A stretch of 64,000 nt of DNA. Source: Streptomyces sp. NBC_01233. Lineage in GTDB: Bacteria > Actinomycetota > Actinomycetes > Streptomycetales > Streptomycetaceae. The position numbers and the translations under genes were made by a program. The stretch is taken from the NCBI RefSeq assembly GCF_035989305.1, contig NZ_CP108514.1, positions 9,838,501-9,902,500 of the forward strand. The letters are read 5' to 3'. Below are positions 26,490-34,439 of the stretch, in pieces. A model generated the notes under the pieces. That model was not told the origin of the DNA. It searched no databases and was given only the letters and a program-made list of their open reading frames with translations. The first letter of the stretch is position 1. Each line of letters opens with the position of its first letter.

Positions 26490-27656
26490 ATGCACACGGA
26501 ACACCTCGTCAAGACCTTCGTCGAGTACTTCGAAGGGCGCGACCACCGTCGCATCATCGGCTCGACGCTGCTCCCGCCACCCGGCGACCCCGTGCTCTTC
26601 ACCACCTCCGGCATGCACCCGCTCACCCCCTACCTGGAGGGCCGCCCCCATCCGCTCGGCAAGCGGCTGGTCAACGTGCAGCGCTGTCTGCGCACCACGG
26701 ACCTCGAGGAGGTCGGCGACGCCACTCACCTGACGGTCTTCGAGATGCTCGGTACCTGGTCGCTGGGCGACTACGAGGGTCCGCTCAGCCTCGACTGGGG
26801 ATACGGGCTGCTCACCGAGGGCCTGGGCGTCGATCCCGGGCTGCTGCACGCCACCGTTTTCGCCGGCGACGGCCAGACCGGGCCGGATACCGCCTCACTC
26901 CAGCTGTGGCAGGACCGCGGCGTCCCCGTCGAGCTCTCCGTGGAGGACAACTGGTGGTCCAACGGACCCGTCGGACCATGCGGTCCCGACTCGGAGATCT
27001 TCCTGTGGAGAGGTGACTGCCCTCCCGAGTCGACGCCCACCCGCGACGACCGCTGGGTGGAGGTGTGGAACCACGTCACGATGAGCCACCGCCGGCTCGA
27101 CGACGGTTCCCTCGTGCCCCTTCCCCAGCGCAACGTCGACACCGGACTGGGCCTGGAGCGGCTGGCCTCACTGCTCCAGGGCAAGTCGTCCGTGTTCGAG
27201 TGCGACGTCTTCGACCCCTGGCGCCGCCTCGTGCCGAACCTCTGGCCCCTGGACCAGTCGTCGCTGCGGCTGGTCTGCGACCACCTGCGCTCGGCCATCG
27301 TCGTACTCGGTGACGGCGTGCGCCCGGCCAACACCGGACGGGGCTACGTACTGCGACGCCTCCTGCGACGGGTGCTCACCGTGCTGTGGCGGGACGACTC
27401 CTCGCGCAGCGTCGGCGACCTGCCGGACGAAGTGGTCCGGCACACCCTGGACCACTTCCGGCTGGACATGCGCCCCGGAGACGTGCTCCGGATGGTGCTG
27501 GAGGAGGAACGCCGGTTCCGCCGGCTCCTGGAGCGCGGCCGGAACGTGCTCGCCCGGCCCCGGTTCCAAGGTCCGCTGAACGGGGAGGACTTCCACTACC
27601 TCCACGACACCCATGGCCTGCCGCGGGAGCTGGTCACGAGCCTGCGGCAAGAGTGA
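26490..27656 (+). CDS. alanyl-tRNA synthetase-like protein lacking editing and C-Ala domains
   Basis: A 388-residue paralogue of AlaRS. Motif 2 is clear (QRCLRTTDLEEVGD, then FEMLGTWSLGDY), as is motif 3 (NVDTGLGLERLASLLQ). The tRNA-recognition helices follow (CDHLRSAIVVLGDGVRPANT, GRGYVLRRLLRRVL). It stops right after FHYLHDTHGLPREL, the point where normal AlaRS enters the HxxxH editing domain, so editing and C-Ala are missing. ATG 26490 has GAAGGA upstream; GTG 26469 is an alternative. It may charge tRNA or a carrier protein for a special pathway. No partner gene is obvious. Confidence 0.85.
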   Translation: MHTEHLVKTFVEYFEGRDHRRIIGSTLLPPPGDPVLFTTSGMHPLTPYLEGRPHPLGKRLVNVQRCLRTTDLEEVGDATHLTVFEMLGTWSLGDYEGPLSLDWGYGLLTEGLGVDPGLLHATVFAGDGQTGPDTASLQLWQDRGVPVELSVEDNWWSNGPVGPCGPDSEIFLWRGDCPPESTPTRDDRWVEVWNHVTMSHRRLDDGSLVPLPQRNVDTGLGLERLASLLQGKSSVFECDVFDPWRRLVPNLWPLDQSSLRLVCDHLRSAIVVLGDGVRPANTGRGYVLRRLLRRVLTVLWRDDSSRSVGDLPDEVVRHTLDHFRLDMRPGDVLRMVLEEERRFRRLLERGRNVLARPRFQGPLNGEDFHYLHDTHGLPRELVTSLRQE

Positions 27657-27746
27657 GGCAGCGGGCGCGCACGGGCTCGGCCACGCTCCTCCACCTGCCT
27701 CCCGGAACCCGGCCGAGCCGTGCGTGCACCCGCTACGGGCCTTCCC

Positions 27747-27818
27747 GAACAGCCGAACAGCCGAACAGCCGAACAGCCGAACAGCCGAACAGCCGAACAG
27801 CCGAACAGCCGAACAGCC
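27747..27818. repeat. 9 perfect tandem copies of an 8-bp unit (GAACAGCC)
   Basis: Nine uninterrupted copies of GAACAGCC followed by a partial unit, between the ends of the AlaRS-like and TOPRIM genes. Because 8 is not a multiple of 3, the array reads EQPNSRTA in every frame of the plus strand and is not likely to be coding. Such arrays change length by slippage. Confidence 0.95.
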
Positions 27819-27853
27819 GAACCGGCCGAGCGTGCCGTACGCCCGGTGGCCGG

Positions 27854-28471
27854 TCACAGGCTCGCGAGGAGGTCATCGAGGGGAGCCGGCACCTCGTCGA
27901 GGTCCAGGGCCTCGACGAGGAGGCGTCCGTAACGGATCTTGCGGCCCTTCTTCGTCCCGAGGAAGCGCCGCAACTGCTGCTGCCGGGACCGGCCGTGCTG
28001 TGCGGGCTGGCGCACGAAGGTCTGCCAGGCGCGGAGGTCGCCCTCGGTCTCGACGACCTCCTCGACCCTCGGCGTGCCCAGTGCGCGGATGAGCTCGTCC
28101 TCCAGGTCCGCCACGCACACGAAGATGTCCCGGCGCGGCGCCCGTGCCCTTGTCAGGCCGCGGTCGAAGAACCCCTGCTCGCCCGCGTCGCACAGTCCTG
28201 CCAGGCGCAGGCCGAGGCCCGGTGGCCCGAGGAGGCCGGCGTATCGGGCGACGCTCATCGCCCCGCCCATCTGCACGACGCACACCCCTTCGGCGGCGAG
28301 GTCGCGGCCACGCCGCTCGGCCAGGGTCTCCATGGCCGCAAGGTCACTCGGCCCTTCCAGCAGTACCGCGGTCCGCACCCCCAGTCGTACGGCCAGATCA
28401 CTCGCCGGACCGCCGGAGCCGCCCCCCGCCCAGCCGCTGACCTCGTCCCGGAACATGCGCATGTCCACCAT
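27854..28471 (-). CDS. TOPRIM-domain protein (OLD-nuclease-like)
   Basis: A 205-residue protein. VLLEGPSDLAAMETLAERRG gives the TOPRIM Glu, and LCDAGEQGFF the DxE-type acidic pair. A hydrophobic strand (IFVCVADLEDELIRALG) follows, and the C-terminus is basic (GTKKGRKIRYGRLL). This is the domain found at the end of OLD-family nucleases, here without the ATPase domain. A nuclease or nucleotidyl-transfer role on DNA or RNA is inferred. ATG 28471 is used; the stand-alone form is known in streptomycetes. Confidence 0.78.
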   Translation of the reverse strand: MVDMRMFRDEVSGWAGGGSGGPASDLAVRLGVRTAVLLEGPSDLAAMETLAERRGRDLAAEGVCVVQMGGAMSVARYAGLLGPPGLGLRLAGLCDAGEQGFFDRGLTRARAPRRDIFVCVADLEDELIRALGTPRVEEVVETEGDLRAWQTFVRQPAQHGRSRQQQLRRFLGTKKGRKIRYGRLLVEALDLDEVPAPLDDLLASL

Positions 28472-28623
28472 GAAGCGAGTCTCCTACCTCGGCCGACGGC
28501 ACGGTAGGCAATATTCGTCGACGGGAGCGCGGAGGCCCGGACTCTCGCGCGGGCCCGCGGCAGGGAACCCGGATGTCGGCTGCGGGGGTACCGGCTGATC
28601 GCGCGAAACGATGGAATGTCCGC

Positions 28624-29120
28624 ATGACTGCACCCGAGATCGACGAAGACCCCCCCCCGAGCACGGGCGTTACGCCCACTACCTGCAGGTCCTGGAAGGC
28701 ATCCCGGAGAGCGTCGTGGAGTCGGACGAGGCCGACCTGGTGGCCGAGATCCTCCGCGACGACTGCGTGGCGATGGCGGAGTCCGCGGTGAACCGCCACC
28801 TGGAGCGCCGGGCGGCTCACCTGCTGACCGACTCCGGATTCCCCTCCTGGGCCCGGACGATGGCCGAGGTCATCGGGGACCGGCCCTTCCTGTCCCGCCG
28901 CTTGCGCGAGTGGACCCTCCTGCGAACGATCGCCCTCGACGAGCCGTGGACGGCCGAGGAGCTCACAGGGGCATCCGACTGGTTCCAGCGCACGGCGTCG
29001 GTCGCCCAGGTCGTCGCTTCGCCCGTTGCCCCCGCCCTGCTCGCCGAGCACGGACGCACCCGTCGCGTCCGCAACGCGGCGAGCCGCCGTGTCCAGCGAC
29101 CGAGGCGACGTTCGAGCTGA
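28624..29120 (+). pseudogene. conserved hypothetical gene broken at a C9 tract
   Basis: The start MTAPEIDEDPP (ATG 28624) runs into nine C residues (28650-28658), after which the good coding signal continues one frame over: EHGRYAHYLQVLEGIPESVV... to RRVQRPRRRSS. Ten or seven C residues would join the two into one protein of about 165 residues with mostly helical, acidic content. I do not recognise a functional domain. The break is either a sequencing error, decay, or slippage-based phase variation. Confidence 0.6.
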
Positions 29121-29264
29121 CGCGCTCCCCGGGTCCGGCCGGGGGGAGGGAGGTCACAGACCCGGACCCTTATGGACCTCTTGCTCCGTATGTCACCCTG
29201 GCCGCTGAACCGGGTCACACACCTGCCGCATGGCCCGGACGCCCGACCGACACGGAAGACGCCC

Positions 29265-30041
29265 ATGTCCCTGCCCTTCCCGTCCCGTGCCGTGCCCGCC
29301 GTACTCGCCGGAGCCGTGGCCGCGCTGCTGGCCGCGTGCGCTCCCTCGGCTGCCGCCGGTGCCGCGGCTCGCCCGCAGACGACCGCCGTGGTATCCGCCT
29401 CGGCCCCGGCCGCCCCGCCCGCCGCCTCCGTGACGTACACGCCGGCCGCCGAACCGTCCCCCGCAGCGCCCGCAGCGCCCGCAGCCTCCGCGCCGGCGTC
29501 CGCGGCAGCCTCGTACGCCGGCGTCCGGACCGAGGCCTCGGTCCTGTCCGTACCTTCCGTGGGCATCTCCGGGCTGCGCGTGGTGCCGTACGAGGGCACC
29601 ACCGACGACGTACCGGGCACCCGCATCCAGGATCTCGGCCACGCGGCCAGCCCGTACGGGAAGCTCGGCGGGGTCGGCCCCGGTCAGGTGGGCAACTTCC
29701 TGATCACCGCGCACCGCCTTTCGGCGGGCGGCCCGCTGCGGGACCTGCCCTCCGTGGACAAGGGCGACACGGTCCTCGTGACCGTCGGTGGGGTGGAGTA
29801 CACCTACGAGATCGTCGCGACCCGCAAGACGTCCTTCCGGTCGGAGCGCTCGCTCGGCGAACAGCGCGCGGCCGTGCCCGGGGCGCCCGGAGCGGCCCCC
29901 ACCCAGGCCATGATCACGATCTCGACCTGCGCCACGCCGGAGGACCACGCCGAGGGCAACTTCTGGAGCGACGCCCAGGGCAACCCCGAGCACCGCATCG
30001 ACAAGATAGGCGTGCTGCGCAAGACCTCCGCGGCCCGCTGA
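29265..30041 (+). CDS. class E-like sortase
   Basis: A 258-residue surface transpeptidase. An N-terminal signal with lipobox-like LLAAC, a long Ala/Pro/Ser linker (residues about 35-90), and then the sortase barrel. NFLITAHR holds the catalytic His, TISTCATPED the Cys, and HRIDKIGVL the Arg. Sortases cut LPXTG-type or LAXTG-type signals and anchor proteins to the cell wall. No sortase-signal protein is adjacent, so the substrates lie elsewhere. ATG 29265 starts the signal sequence. Confidence 0.85.
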   Translation: MSLPFPSRAVPAVLAGAVAALLAACAPSAAAGAAARPQTTAVVSASAPAAPPAASVTYTPAAEPSPAAPAAPAASAPASAAASYAGVRTEASVLSVPSVGISGLRVVPYEGTTDDVPGTRIQDLGHAASPYGKLGGVGPGQVGNFLITAHRLSAGGPLRDLPSVDKGDTVLVTVGGVEYTYEIVATRKTSFRSERSLGEQRAAVPGAPGAAPTQAMITISTCATPEDHAEGNFWSDAQGNPEHRIDKIGVLRKTSAAR

Positions 30042-30047
30042 CAGGCC

Positions 30048-30074
30048 CGGCCCGGCCCGGACGGGGCCGGGCCG
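30048..30074 (+). terminator. GC hairpin terminator after the sortase gene
   Basis: Arms 30048-30058 and 30064-30074 pair over 11 bases with a five-base loop, six bases after the sortase stop codon. Confidence 0.6.
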
Positions 30075-30254
30075 CGCCGGACCGAGCGCCAGATCGCGTA
30101 CCGACGGGTAGTTTCAGCCAATTCTCAGCGCGGCGATGACATGCTCCTGACAGTTCAAGGTGGCTGTGGGACTCTCCGGGCACGCACTCCGCACCCTCTG
30201 AGAGGCCCAGCGCCTCACCCACCCCCACCAGTACGTGGCATGGAGGAGCGAATC

Positions 30255-30794
30255 ATGAGGCACACCACGCCCATCAGGCACAGCACCCGCATCGCACGCA
30301 CCGCCGGGATCGCGACGCTGGTCGTCGCGGCAGCCTTCACCAGTACCGGAACCGCCCTCGCGCACGGCACCGGAGCCGTGGCCGCCGACCAGAAGGTCGA
30401 CGGCGTGATCGTGGTCGCCGGCAACAGCTGCAGCTGGACCAACGCGAGCACGAGCGCCGCTGCCCCGGCCGCGCTCACCGTCGACCGCACCACGATCAAC
30501 ACGCCGGGAGGCAATCTGGCCTGCGGCGGCGGCATCGTCGCCAGCCTCAACAACAACCCCGCCTTCACCTTCGACGACGCCGCCGCAACGGCGCGGACCG
30601 ATCTGATCGACATCACCGGCAGGCAGAGCTTCATCTCCTGCCGCTACAAGGCGACGAACATCGTGTGGGACCGCGACGGGGCGAGCCGGAAGTACATCAA
30701 CCGGGCCTTCACCGCCGCCAAGACCTCGGGCAGCTTCCTGTGTCCGGGATCGGTCGCGACCCCGGCCGGGGACGCGTCCATGCTCTTCCGCTGA
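30255..30794 (+). CDS. small secreted protein
   Basis: A 179-residue exported protein. A twin-Arg-free signal peptide ends at TALA-HGTG near residue 37. The mature part is small, neutral, with four cysteines (NSCSW, LACGG, ISCRY, FLCPG) that could make two disulfides. The start at 30255 has GGAGGAG upstream; an ATG at 30240 is out of frame. I do not recognise a family. Its position after the sortase may be coincidence, because it has no sorting motif. Confidence 0.72.
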   Translation: MRHTTPIRHSTRIARTAGIATLVVAAAFTSTGTALAHGTGAVAADQKVDGVIVVAGNSCSWTNASTSAAAPAALTVDRTTINTPGGNLACGGGIVASLNNNPAFTFDDAAATARTDLIDITGRQSFISCRYKATNIVWDRDGASRKYINRAFTAAKTSGSFLCPGSVATPAGDASMLFR

Positions 30795-30869
30795 GCAGGC
30801 CCGTGCGGCGGGACCCCGGCCCTTGCGCTCGGCCCCGCCGCAAGGTCCCGCCGGGAACGGCCGATCGTC

Positions 30870-30905
30870 GGGGAGGCTACTCACGCGGATCTGAGTAGCC
30901 GCCCC
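30870..30905. promoter_or_regulatory. inverted repeat (GGCTACTCA / TGAGTAGCC)
   Basis: Nine-base arms at 30875-30883 and 30892-30900 with an eight-base spacer, extended outward by CGGGG/CCCCG across one mismatch. It lies 40 bases before the next start codon. It could be the end of the previous transcript or an operator for the next gene. Confidence 0.5.
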
Positions 30906-30941
30906 GATGTCCAGCAGACGCCCCGCGCCTATCTTCAGACC

Positions 30942-31520
30942 ATGAGCTCCGTTCAGCCCGCAACCAGTACGGTCCCGCCCCGCTCGCGTGCGCGCCGCCT
31001 CGTCCGTACGGCGCTGGTACTCGGCGGCGTCGCACTCCTCACGGCCCTGTCCTGGGGCGGGTACCGCTTGTGGAACGGCGCACCGTACCCGGAGGTCGAC
31101 CCGAACGTGGTCGGCACGCGACTCCGCGAGGAGGCCGAGCGCGTGCACCAGGACCTGGCTCTGACCGGGCCGGCTGCCGACGGGCCCTATCGAGTGGAAA
31201 CGGGTGCCTGCTACTACCGCGGACTGCGGGGCTTCGCCCACATCGACAGGTCCCGCCGGGACGTGTACAGCTTCGGTCTCGACACGAGCACCACCGGCGT
31301 TCCGCAGACCACCGCCCGCACCGGTGAGGAACGCGTCCGCAGCCGACTGTCACAACAGGGCTGGAAGCTCATCAGCGAGAACATCTCCGACATGGGATTC
31401 CGTTTCGAGAACCCGGACACCGGCGACATGGTCGACGTCGACTGGTACGAGCCCACGGGGACGCTCGCCGTCAGCGTTTTCGCGCCGTGCGGGAAGGTCC
31501 CCGCGGGCTTCGCCGGGTAA
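30942..31520 (+). CDS. small membrane-anchored protein
   Basis: A 192-residue protein. A basic N-terminus (RSRARRLVR) and one membrane helix (TALVLGGVALLTALSWGGYRL, residues about 22-42) place the rest outside the cell. The extracellular part has two cysteines (ETGACYY and FAPCGK) and an acidic VDVDWYEPTG segment. Many such single-pass proteins occur in streptomycetes with unknown function. It has no partner gene nearby. Confidence 0.75.
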   Translation: MSSVQPATSTVPPRSRARRLVRTALVLGGVALLTALSWGGYRLWNGAPYPEVDPNVVGTRLREEAERVHQDLALTGPAADGPYRVETGACYYRGLRGFAHIDRSRRDVYSFGLDTSTTGVPQTTARTGEERVRSRLSQQGWKLISENISDMGFRFENPDTGDMVDVDWYEPTGTLAVSVFAPCGKVPAGFAG

Positions 31521-31559
31521 GCGTCGACTGCAAGTGCCGGGAAGTGCCCGTGACTCGCG

Positions 31560-31740
31560 ACCGGGAGCGGCGGCGATGCCGCGCTTCCGCGTTTCCGTGA
31601 ACGCGTGCTCAGCGGCGGGCCCACCGCCTCGATGACCGTCCCGGTGTAGTCCTCACCGACGGCCGGAGGTCCGTCCAGGTGATGCCCGAGCGCACGACCG
31701 CCTTCTCGATGGCCGGCCGGAACCGGGTTTCCGGCGACAG
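31560..31740 (-). pseudogene. possible remnant of an NmrA-like NAD(P)-binding protein
   Basis: The minus strand reads IEKAVVRSGITWTDLRPS in one frame and GEDYTGTVIEAVGPP in the next. NmrA-type reductases have a similar 'xEKAxxxSGxxWTxLRP' block. The two pieces are out of frame and no Rossmann loop is present. The rest of 31521-32019 shows nothing else. Confidence 0.3.
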
Positions 31741-32019
31741 GGCGAGGGAGCCTTCGACGCCTTCCGACTTCGACCGCGCCGGGCCGACCGCCGCACTGCG
31801 CTTTGTCAAGCCCCGAAAGGTCGCGGCATGACGTGGCCGGGGCGAGGGGGCTTACTCAGGAGATGGACGTACGCCTAGTGCGGGGTCCTTGTCGGTGTCG
31901 CTGCTGGGGAGAGGTTCCCGTTTCGGGGCGTTTCCCGTTCTTCCCTTCGCACGCGGCAGCGGTAATCCAGGTTTCACCTCCGGGATATGGAGGGTTGACG
32001 GTTCGGAAGGAGTGAGCGC

Positions 32020-32073
32020 ATGCGAGTCACCACGGTTTACCCGCTGCCCTGTGTCGGGGGGCGAGTCTCGTGA
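32020..32073 (+). CDS. 17-residue leader peptide overlapping the DUF6777 start
   Basis: ATG 32020 follows GAAGGAG at eight bases and reads MRVTTVYPLPCVGGRVS. Its TGA (32071-32073) overlaps the GTG start (32070-32072) of the following gene. The strong ribosome site sits before this peptide, so translation of the large gene is probably coupled to it. Confidence 0.5.
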   Translation: MRVTTVYPLPCVGGRVS

Positions 32074-34274
32074 GTTCCCTGCCTCCTTCCTCCGAGCGTC
32101 CCACTGGCCCTCCGCCCGGTCCTTTGTCGGGCCGGGGCGAGCACGCACCGCCTCCGCCGCCTCCGCCGCCATCAGGGCCTTCGCCGTCGTACCCCCTGCC
32201 CGCGTCTTCCGCCGGGTCGTCGCCTTCGCCGGCGGGCGGCGGTGGGCGGGTTCGTAGGTGGCGATCGCGCAGGGCCGTGCTGAGCGTGAGTACGGCGATG
32301 GCCGTGTTGTCGGCGGTGGTCCTCAGCTTCACCGTGCTGGGCGGGAACACCGCGGCGGGCGGTGAGGTCTTCCTCCAGGTCGCTCCGGAGGCCGGGCCGG
32401 ATCCGTTCACTCCTTCGACGGCCACACCGGCCGAGAGCGTCGCCCAGGTCACGCCCATGGCCGCCGGTGGGAAGGCGAAGGACGGCACGAGGGCCACGAG
32501 CGCTGCGCGCACGCTCGAGGTCGATGGCGGGTATCCGGGGCTGTACGGAGGCACGCGGAACGTCGTGAGCTGTGACGTGGAGAAGCAGATCCGGTTCCTC
32601 ACGCAGCACCCGGACAAGGGCAGCGCGTTTGCCGTTTCGCTGGGTATCCGCCAGCCCGAGATTCCCTCCTACCTGCGGTCGCTGACGCCCGTCCGACTGG
32701 GTTGGGACACCCGGGTCACGAACCACGGGTACCGGAACAACGCGCCCACCAGCTATCAGGCGGTCCTGCAGGCCGGCACGCCCGTTCTGGTCGACGGCCG
32801 CGGCGTGCCCAGGGTGCGCTGCGCCTGCGGCAACCCCTTGAGCCCGCCGGTCGCGGTCAAGGGCAGGCAGACGTACAGCGGCGAGAAGTGGTCTTCGTTC
32901 CGGTCCTCCGGCCTCGTTGCGGTCAAGCCCGCCGCGAAGCCGGTGAAGACCGTCACGGTCTTCGACCAGGGCCGCAAGGGATGGTACGAGCGCCCGAGCG
33001 GAACGGCGGAGGGCAAGCACGACCGTGAGGTCCCGCCCCCGCGGGGCCAGACACCCGGCTCGGCCTACCCGGTCCTGCCGGCGGCCCACCCGGGGTCGGT
33101 GCAGACGCCCCCGGCCAAGGGCACGGACACGGACAAGCTCCCGGGAACCGCCCCCGGCAACGCCCCGGGCCAGAACCCGGGAACCGCCCCGGGCCAGGAC
33201 CCGGGCCAGAACCCCGGTAAGGATGCGGGGAAGGTCCCGGGCCAGGAGCCCGGCAAGGTGCCGGCTCAGGAGTCCGGACAGGACCCGGGGAAGGAACCAG
33301 GCCAGAACCCGGGCAAGGACCCTGGCCAGAACCCGGGTAAGGACGCGGGGGAAGTCCCGGGTCAAGAGCCGGGCAACGCCCCCGGTCAGGGTGCCGTCAA
33401 GGAGCGAGGCCAGGACCCGGACAAGGCACCGGGGAAGGTGCCGGGCAAGGACTCAGGGAACGCGCCAGGCCAGGTCTCCGGCCGGGAACCTGGCGAGGAC
33501 CCGGGGAAGGAACCAGGCAAGGTGCCGGGTCAGGAGTCGGACAAGGGCCCAGGCAAGGACTCGGGTAAGACGCCAGTTGAGGAGTCCGGTCAGGACTCGG
33601 GCCAGGACCCGGGCAACCCGCCCGGCCAGGACACGGGCAAGGAGCCGGTTCAGGACCCGGACAAGGACCCGGACAAGGGCTCGGGAAAGGTGCCGGACAA
33701 GCAGCCCGGCAAGGACACGGACAAACTGCCGGGTGACGAGTCCGGCCGGGAACCGGGGAAGGCGCCGGGTCAGGAGCCCGGCAAGGACAGGGGCAAGGCG
33801 CCGGACAAGGCGCCGGACAAGAGCCCGGGCGAGGACTCGGGGAAGGAGCCGGGCCAGAGCCCGGGTCAGGAGTCCGGCAAGGAGCAGAGCCAGGACTCAG
33901 GCAAGGAGCCGGGCCAGGGCTCGGGGAAGGTGCCGGGACACGACCCGGACAAGACCCCCGAGAAGGTGCCGGGCAAGGAGTCCGGCCAGGATCCGGGCAA
34001 GGCCCCGGAGAAGGGTGCCGGCAAGGACCCCGGCAACACGCCGGGGAACGGGTCGGGCGAGCACTCGGGTCAGGATTCCGGGAAGGTGCCGGGTCAGGAG
34101 TCCGGCACCGGTTCCGGCAACGGCCCGGGGAAGGAGTCGGGCCAGGGCAGAGGGCAGCCGCCCGGTCAGGATCCCGGTAGCGATCAGGGGAGGCGGCAGG
34201 GCGGGGATTCCGGTAGTGGGCAGGGGCGGACGAACAGCCCGGGTGATCCGGTGGGCCAGGTGACCGGGCGATGA
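32070..34274 (+). CDS. membrane protein with DUF6777 domain and long Pro/Gly/Lys/Gln tail
   Basis: A 734-residue protein in four parts. Residues 1-60 are Pro-rich and cytoplasmic, followed by one membrane helix (VSTAMAVLSAVVLSFTVLGG). The DUF6777-type domain (CDVEKQIRFLTQHPDKG, SYLRSLTPVRLGWDTRVTNH, VPRVRCACGNPLSPPVAV) spans residues about 165-310. A tail of about 390 residues is built from four-residue steps such as PGKD, PGQE and PGKV. The tail is hydrophilic and disordered and may span the peptidoglycan. Its repetitive DNA is prone to length change. Confidence 0.82.
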   Translation: MSSLPPSSERPTGPPPGPLSGRGEHAPPPPPPPPSGPSPSYPLPASSAGSSPSPAGGGGRVRRWRSRRAVLSVSTAMAVLSAVVLSFTVLGGNTAAGGEVFLQVAPEAGPDPFTPSTATPAESVAQVTPMAAGGKAKDGTRATSAARTLEVDGGYPGLYGGTRNVVSCDVEKQIRFLTQHPDKGSAFAVSLGIRQPEIPSYLRSLTPVRLGWDTRVTNHGYRNNAPTSYQAVLQAGTPVLVDGRGVPRVRCACGNPLSPPVAVKGRQTYSGEKWSSFRSSGLVAVKPAAKPVKTVTVFDQGRKGWYERPSGTAEGKHDREVPPPRGQTPGSAYPVLPAAHPGSVQTPPAKGTDTDKLPGTAPGNAPGQNPGTAPGQDPGQNPGKDAGKVPGQEPGKVPAQESGQDPGKEPGQNPGKDPGQNPGKDAGEVPGQEPGNAPGQGAVKERGQDPDKAPGKVPGKDSGNAPGQVSGREPGEDPGKEPGKVPGQESDKGPGKDSGKTPVEESGQDSGQDPGNPPGQDTGKEPVQDPDKDPDKGSGKVPDKQPGKDTDKLPGDESGREPGKAPGQEPGKDRGKAPDKAPDKSPGEDSGKEPGQSPGQESGKEQSQDSGKEPGQGSGKVPGHDPDKTPEKVPGKESGQDPGKAPEKGAGKDPGNTPGNGSGEHSGQDSGKVPGQESGTGSGNGPGKESGQGRGQPPGQDPGSDQGRRQGGDSGSGQGRTNSPGDPVGQVTGR

Positions 34275-34286
34275 TGCTCCGTTGAA

Positions 34287-34311
34287 CCACCGCGGGCCAT
34301 GCCTGCGGTGG
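34287..34311 (+). terminator. hairpin after the DUF6777 gene
   Basis: Arms CCACCGC (34287-34293) and GCGGTGG (34305-34311) with an 11-base loop, 12 bases after the stop codon. A second GCGGTGG follows, offering an alternative pairing. Confidence 0.45.
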
Positions 34312-34439
34312 CTGCGGTGGCTGCGTCCCTGGGGGTTGCGCCGTCGCATCGTCGTGGTCGGCTCAATGCCATCGTGGGGTTCAGCCCCGCCGGAGGCTGG
34401 CGATGGAATGAGGTTCCCCCGCACTGCGGGAGGGGCTGA

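Noticed and set aside
27747..27818. CRISPR-like array
   Set aside because: Units are only 8 bases with no spacers and no cas genes; it is a simple tandem repeat.
29265..30794. Sortase and adjacent secreted protein as enzyme-substrate pair
   Set aside because: The secreted protein has no LPXTG- or LAXTG-like motif, C-terminal helix or basic tail.
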